NCBI GenBank assembly: GCA_030044375.1
Contig: JASHVX010000126.1
Span: 1 to 8,622, forward strand
Direction: 5' to 3'
From: Nitrososphaerales archaeon
GTDB lineage: Archaea; Thermoproteota; Nitrososphaeria; Nitrososphaerales; Gagatemarchaeaceae
DNA: 8,622 nucleotides
Shown here in pieces: positions 5,879 to 8,622 of the stretch (within the stretch, counting starts at the first letter, position 1; every line of letters starts with the position of its first letter). Under the pieces are notes generated by a model. That model saw only the letters and a program-made list of their open reading frames with translations, did no database searches and was not told where the DNA came from. A program made the translations under genes and the position numbers.

Positions 5879-6679
5879 CTACTCCGGCCTGAGCGCCCTT
5901 CTCGCCGCAAGGTAGCCGAGGAGCCCCAAGATGGCGGCGAACGCCACTAGGTAGCCGATGTCAGACCAGTAGGTCGAAGCCTGGCTGGCGGAGAGCGAGC
6001 CGTTGACTATGAGGAGCCTGGCGGCCTCGTTCGCCTTCGTCACGGGGTTCACGTTGGCGATGGTCTTCAGCCAGTCAGGGAAGCTTGAGGGTGGGAAGAA
6101 GGTGTTGCTCATGAACATTATCGGGAGAGTGAGGAAGTTGACTATGGCCACGAGCGAGTCTATGCTCCTGACGGTGAGCGCGAGGGCCGTGAAAATGAAA
6201 GACAGTCCCAGGCCCAGGAGTATGAAGGCGATGAAGACGCCGACAAAGTCCACGACGCCGAACGAGCCGGGAAGCTTCAGGCCGCTCGGGAGGAAGAGGG
6301 CCACGATGAAGGTCAGGACGGCCAGGAGGAGCACCTTCGCGAGGTTCTGGAAGACGCCCGAAAGATAGATCGCAGCCCGTGGGATGGGCGCGGTCAGCAG
6401 GGAGCTCAGATAGCCCAACTGCCGGTCGAGGACCAGGTCTATGCCCCCGAAGGCCATGTTGAAGACGAGTATGATGCATATGACGCCCGAGGTCAGGTAG
6501 GTGATGTAGGTCGGGGCGCCGCCGAAGGCCTCTTGCAGGCCGAGGTTGCCCGGATTGAACGAGCTCCCGAAGAGCGCTAGGTAGAACAAGGAGGTGAAGA
6601 GGCCAGGCATTACAGAGGCCGGGTTCCTGACCCACTTCTGGAGGGCCCTCATCGTGAGCGCCAGCGTCTCTCTCAGCAA
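5879..6679 (-). CDS. ABC-2 type exporter permease subunit (DrrB-like)
   Basis: A 266-residue membrane protein with about six helices and the ABC-2 layout. A cytoplasmic N-terminal segment (ALTMRALQKWVRNPASVM) leads into helix 1 (26-40). More helices lie at about 60-80, 105-130, 142-170, 173-193 and 240-258. The coupling region DRQLGYLSSLLTAPIPR (85-101) and the late NTFFPPSSFPDWLKTIANVNPVTKANEAAR region (192-221) are typical of the family. Such permeases pair with one ATPase to export drugs, lipids or polysaccharides. The TTG start lies directly after the TAA of the ATPase gene, with no gap; ATG at residue 10 (6652) is possible but would shorten the N-terminal helix. It is co-transcribed with the ATPase and is the last gene of that operon. 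Confidence 0.92.
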   Translation of the reverse strand: MLRETLALTMRALQKWVRNPASVMPGLFTSLFYLALFGSSFNPGNLGLQEAFGGAPTYITYLTSGVICIILVFNMAFGGIDLVLDRQLGYLSSLLTAPIPRAAIYLSGVFQNLAKVLLLAVLTFIVALFLPSGLKLPGSFGVVDFVGVFIAFILLGLGLSFIFTALALTVRSIDSLVAIVNFLTLPIMFMSNTFFPPSSFPDWLKTIANVNPVTKANEAARLLIVNGSLSASQASTYWSDIGYLVAFAAILGLLGYLAARRALRPE

Positions 6680-7678
6680 TTATCTCGCCCTCTCCATCCT
6701 GATGTTCTCCCATGTGGAGTCGCTGGTCGAGGACTCTTCGTCCCGCATCGACCGCCCGACGACGTCGAGGAAGACCTGGTCCAGCGTAGGCTTGGAGAAC
6801 GCTATCTCGGCGATCTCCAGGTTCTTCTGAAGAACACCGGTCACGATGGCAGGTAGCGCCTTCTCCGTCTTTGGCAGTTTGATCCTGTACACGTTCGCCT
6901 CCCTCGAGACGCCGCTCACGCCCTCGATTCCGGAGAAGAAACCCGTCAGGTCCTCCTTGTCCTCCGAGAGAGTCAGCGTCACTATGTCGCCCCCGTGCGC
7001 CGCCTTCAGCTCTGCGGGGGAGCCGGAGACCTTGATGGTGCCGTGGTCCACGATGGCGATGCGCTTGCACAGGGAGTCAGCCTCGTCGAGATAGTGGGTC
7101 GTCATGAAGACGGTGAGCCCTCTCTGCTTGTTGAGGCCCTTGATGTAGTCCCACATCTTGCTCCTGGTCTGGACGTCGAGCCCAAGCGTCGGCTCGTCCA
7201 AGAAGAGGACCCTTGGCTCGTGGAGCAGACCCATTACCAGTTGCAGGCGCCTGCGCATCCCTCCCGAGTAGGTCTTCACCTTGCGGCCTGCCGCCTCTTG
7301 CAGGTCAACCAGTCCAAGCAGGTCGGTGACCTTGGACTTGAGCGAGGAGCCGCGGACCTGGTGGAGCCTGGCCATCAGCAGCATGTTCTCCGTCCCGCTG
7401 AGCTCGTCGTCAGCCGTGAGCTCCTGAGGCACGACCCCTATGCTCTTGCGGACCCCGCCGGGGTCCTTTGCAACGTCGTGGCCGGCGACGGTCGCCCTCC
7501 CTTCCGTGATGGAGGCCAGAGTGTTGAGCATCTTGATGGTCGTGGTCTTGCCCGCACCGTTCGGGCCGAGGAAGCCGAAGATCTCTCCTTCTGAGACGCT
7601 GAACGATATGTGGTCGACTGCCTTCACCTTGCCGTGGTAGACCTTGGTGAGGTTCTCCGCCTGGATTATGTCGGCCAT
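6680..7678 (-). CDS. ABC exporter ATP-binding subunit (DrrA-like)
   Basis: A 332-residue ATPase, normal length for the DrrA/CcmA-like group. It has Walker A GPNGAGKT (38-45), Q-loop Gln85 in VVPQE, signature YSGGM (137-141), Walker B VLFLDEP with Asp161 and catalytic Glu162, D-loop LGLD, and H-loop His195 in TTHYLDEAD. After about residue 230 comes the C-terminal domain common in DrrA-like exporters (DUF4162-like), with the conserved PTLDQVFLDVVGR (297-309), then a polar tail. It powers the ABC-2 permease encoded immediately downstream. The ATG at 7678 is about 28 bases from a TATA-like box and no in-frame longer start looks better. All catalytic residues are intact. The exported compound cannot be deduced. 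Confidence 0.96.
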   Translation of the reverse strand: MADIIQAENLTKVYHGKVKAVDHISFSVSEGEIFGFLGPNGAGKTTTIKMLNTLASITEGRATVAGHDVAKDPGGVRKSIGVVPQELTADDELSGTENMLLMARLHQVRGSSLKSKVTDLLGLVDLQEAAGRKVKTYSGGMRRRLQLVMGLLHEPRVLFLDEPTLGLDVQTRSKMWDYIKGLNKQRGLTVFMTTHYLDEADSLCKRIAIVDHGTIKVSGSPAELKAAHGGDIVTLTLSEDKEDLTGFFSGIEGVSGVSREANVYRIKLPKTEKALPAIVTGVLQKNLEIAEIAFSKPTLDQVFLDVVGRSMRDEESSTSDSTWENIRMERAR

Positions 7679-7702
7679 CTTTGGCCGCCTGGGACGCCGG
7701 AC

Positions 7703-7709
7703 TCATAAA
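7703..7709 (-). promoter_or_regulatory. TATA-like box of the ABC exporter operon
   Basis: On the minus strand the box reads tttatga, in an otherwise GC-rich stretch. Its centre is about 28 bases before the ATG at 7678. With the usual archaeal distance of about 26 bases from TATA box to start site, transcription would begin within a few bases of the start codon, giving a leaderless mRNA. No Shine-Dalgarno motif is seen, which agrees with this. Confidence 0.5.
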
Positions 7710-7742
7710 CAGTCAGTGAACCTCTGGAGGGGCTGAAGCTCG

Positions 7743-7833
7743 CATAGACGCCCAAGCCCAATCTGTCGAAGACTGAGAGTCAGTTCCACGCACGTGCCGG
7801 TCCTCGAAGTCGCACTTACTCCTAGCGTCTATG
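7743..7833. repeat. Long-range inverted repeat in the gap after the DinB-like gene
   Basis: The 189-base gap between the DinB-like gene and the promoter side of the ABC operon contains no convincing gene. Its arms catagacgc (7743-7751) and gcgtctatg (7825-7833) are perfect 9-base inverted repeats. Between them are a small hairpin, actga-gag-tcagt (7772-7784), and the palindrome gcacgtgc (7790-7797). A folded 3' untranslated region of the DinB-like mRNA or a small RNA is possible, as is chance. Confidence 0.3.
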
Positions 7834-7898
7834 TAATGACTTCAATCGTCACTGTGCGCAAGAGTAGCCAGGTTCGGTTGCGAGAGCGTAGTCTGGGT

Positions 7899-8390
7899 CT
7901 ATACATCGTAGTCGAGCCAGTCGATATACGGCGGCTTGACGCCGAGTTGCCAGAGGAGACAAATCAACTCCCCGATGTGGGCTAGCTCGTCTACCGCGGC
8001 ATGTGCGAGGATCTTCTCGAGCCTCCTTCGTGTTGTCCCGGCGGACTCCTTGAACGACAGCTCGCGGCTCAGGTCGGCGTCTTTCAATGTCTCGAGATAT
8101 CTTCTTGTGAGCTCGCCCACCTTCGAGCTGTCAGCGGCTAATTGGTCAAAGTCGCGATAGTTCCCAGTCTTCCGGTCTGGGGCATCTATGACTGAGCCCC
8201 TTCTGGCAGCACACTGGAGCCACCCCTCTTCCACGTCAAGGATGTGGATGAAGACGCCGAGCATCGAGCCCCAAGTGGCACCCCTGTCCTTCGTGAAGGC
8301 TTCCCAGCCTATACCTCTGAACACTTCGAGGAACCTGCGTCGAGTCTCAATGAGATACTCGAATCTCTCTCGGACACTTGCCACGCTCAT
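7899..8390 (-). CDS. DinB-like four-helix bundle protein, putative metal-dependent enzyme
   Basis: A 163-residue protein matching the length (about 150-170) and helical pattern of the DinB/YfiT superfamily. The expected metal triad is visible: His49 in VFIHILDVEEGWL at the end of the second helix, and His130 and His138 in LAHAAVDELAHIGELICLLWQLG, close to the family pattern HxxxHE..HxGQ. The usual closing Gln is Glu141 here. It ends with the PPYIDWLDYDV segment, a common form of ending in this family. Known members are thiol-dependent transferases or hydrolases (for example mycothiol- or bacillithiol-linked) or have unknown function; nothing here tells the substrate. The ATG at 8390 is preceded by a TATA-like box at the right distance. 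The gene stands alone, divergent from the secreted-protein gene. Confidence 0.85.
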   Translation of the reverse strand: MSVASVRERFEYLIETRRRFLEVFRGIGWEAFTKDRGATWGSMLGVFIHILDVEEGWLQCAARRGSVIDAPDRKTGNYRDFDQLAADSSKVGELTRRYLETLKDADLSRELSFKESAGTTRRRLEKILAHAAVDELAHIGELICLLWQLGVKPPYIDWLDYDV

Positions 8391-8393
8391 TTG

Positions 8394-8415
8394 ACTCTGA
8401 CGGCGGAATCAGAGT
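8394..8415 (-). promoter_or_regulatory. Inverted repeat between TATA box and start of the DinB-like gene, candidate operator
   Basis: The arms actctga (8394-8400) and tcagagt (8409-8415) are perfect 7-base inverted repeats around the 8-base spacer cggcggaa. The repeat ends 4 bases before the ATG of the DinB-like gene and touches its TATA-like box. If the transcript is leaderless, this DNA is not transcribed, so a DNA-level operator is more likely than an RNA hairpin. A dimeric regulator bound here would block start-site access. Confidence 0.45.
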
Positions 8416-8421
8416 ATTAAT
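8414..8421 (-). promoter_or_regulatory. TATA-like box of the DinB-like gene
   Basis: On the minus strand the box reads attaatac, centred about 28 bases before the ATG at 8390. The distance fits an archaeal leaderless transcript. It abuts the inverted repeat at 8394-8415. Confidence 0.5.
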
Positions 8422-8452
8422 CATGAACGAGTCGCGATTCTTGGTCGAAAGC

Positions 8453-8459
8453 AATAATA
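8453..8459 (+). promoter_or_regulatory. TATA-like box of the secreted-protein gene
   Basis: The box aataata is centred about 30 bases before the ATG at 8486, in a short AT-rich stretch. It lies back to back with the box of the DinB-like gene about 38 bases away, so this is a compact divergent promoter. A near-palindrome gagtcgcgattc (8429-8440) sits between the two boxes. Confidence 0.45.
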
Positions 8460-8485
8460 CACGAGCCGGGAAATCAAGCTTACGC

Positions 8486-8622
8486 ATGAGGACCCTTGAG
8501 GCGAAAGCGTTCATCGCGCTCGCGGTCCTGCTCCTCTCGTGCCAGTGTCTTGCGTCAACGACAGCACCGGCTGTCGCCTCGGGCCCGGTCTGCGGCGGCA
8601 CCATCACGGCGAACACCACACT
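8486..8622 (+). CDS. Secreted or surface protein with signal peptide (N-terminal part only)
   Basis: The first 45 residues are visible; the gene runs off the right edge. It starts with a short charged stretch and a hydrophobic core AFIALAVLLLSCQCLA (8-23), a clear signal peptide. A cut after AVA (about residue 31) would fit, and the LLSC at 16-19 weakly resembles a lipobox. The mature part begins SGPVCGGTITANTT. A CGxTIT...TTL start is often seen at the beginning of archaeal and bacterial parallel beta-helix (NosD or pectate-lyase-like) surface proteins, so this is a possible class, but too little is present to be sure. The ATG is placed about 30 bases from a TATA-like box. Confidence 0.7.
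   Translation, partial: MRTLEAKAFIALAVLLLSCQCLASTTAPAVASGPVCGGTITANTT

Noticed and set aside
6075..7070. A 331-codon minus-strand open frame across the ABC permease and ATPase genes
   Set aside because: It is out of frame with both well-supported genes and its translation is low-complexity Arg/His/Pro-rich.
7743..7833. A tRNA gene in the gap before the ABC operon
   Set aside because: The outer arms could mimic an acceptor stem, but there is no TPsiC arm, anticodon stem or CCA-side pattern at the right distances.
7794..7985. A 63-codon plus-strand frame overlapping the end of the DinB-like gene
   Set aside because: It overlaps the conserved C-terminus of the DinB-like gene on the opposite strand and has no coding character of its own.
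8347..8619. A 90-codon minus-strand frame across the divergent promoter
   Set aside because: It covers both TATA-like boxes and is antisense to the signal peptide of the secreted protein.

Overview
The window looks like a piece of a high-GC archaeal chromosome. The grounds are heavy use of AGG for arginine, AT-rich TATA-like boxes centred about 28-30 bases ahead of several start codons (the spacing of leaderless archaeal transcripts), and an archaeal-looking protein set. I cannot assign a phylum with confidence; Nitrososphaerota or Thermoplasmatota relatives are guesses only. No rRNA, tRNA, CRISPR array, insertion sequence or phage gene was seen.

Layout, left to right. (1) 1-732, plus strand: the 3' end of pdxS, then complete pdxT, overlapping by ATGA; together they encode the DXP-independent pyridoxal phosphate synthase. 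(2) 754-2606, minus strand: an ArsR-like winged-helix regulator, a TauE/SafE-type permease and a small DUF1634 membrane protein, tightly packed as one operon. (3) 2607-2678: a compact control region with a 38-bp imperfect palindrome covering the presumed regulator promoter, and a 17-bp hairpin just after the stop codon of the next gene. (4) 2679-5222, minus strand: an MMPL/RND-type exporter of about 847 residues. (5) 5223-5534: a 312-base divergent intergenic region with direct and inverted repeats, including a nested dyad that may be a structured RNA. (6) 5535-5834, plus strand: a small predicted membrane-anchored protein of unknown function. (7) 5879-7678, minus strand: a DrrAB-like ABC-2 exporter, ATPase followed directly by permease. 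(8) 7899-8390, minus strand: a DinB-like four-helix protein with its metal-ligand histidines. (9) 8486 to the right edge, plus strand: the start of a secreted protein, possibly a beta-helix protein.

How the parts relate. The regulator, permease and DUF1634 protein form a clear regulated transport unit, probably for a sulfur oxoanion or other organic or inorganic anion, with the palindrome as a candidate autoregulatory operator. The MMPL protein and the ABC-2 system are separate exporters that suggest export of lipids or hydrophobic compounds. The pdx genes are ordinary housekeeping genes. I did not find a convincing new multi-gene system. The most interesting signals are the centred palindrome at 2613-2650, the nested dyad at 5403-5498, and the inverted repeat between TATA box and start codon of the DinB-like gene.
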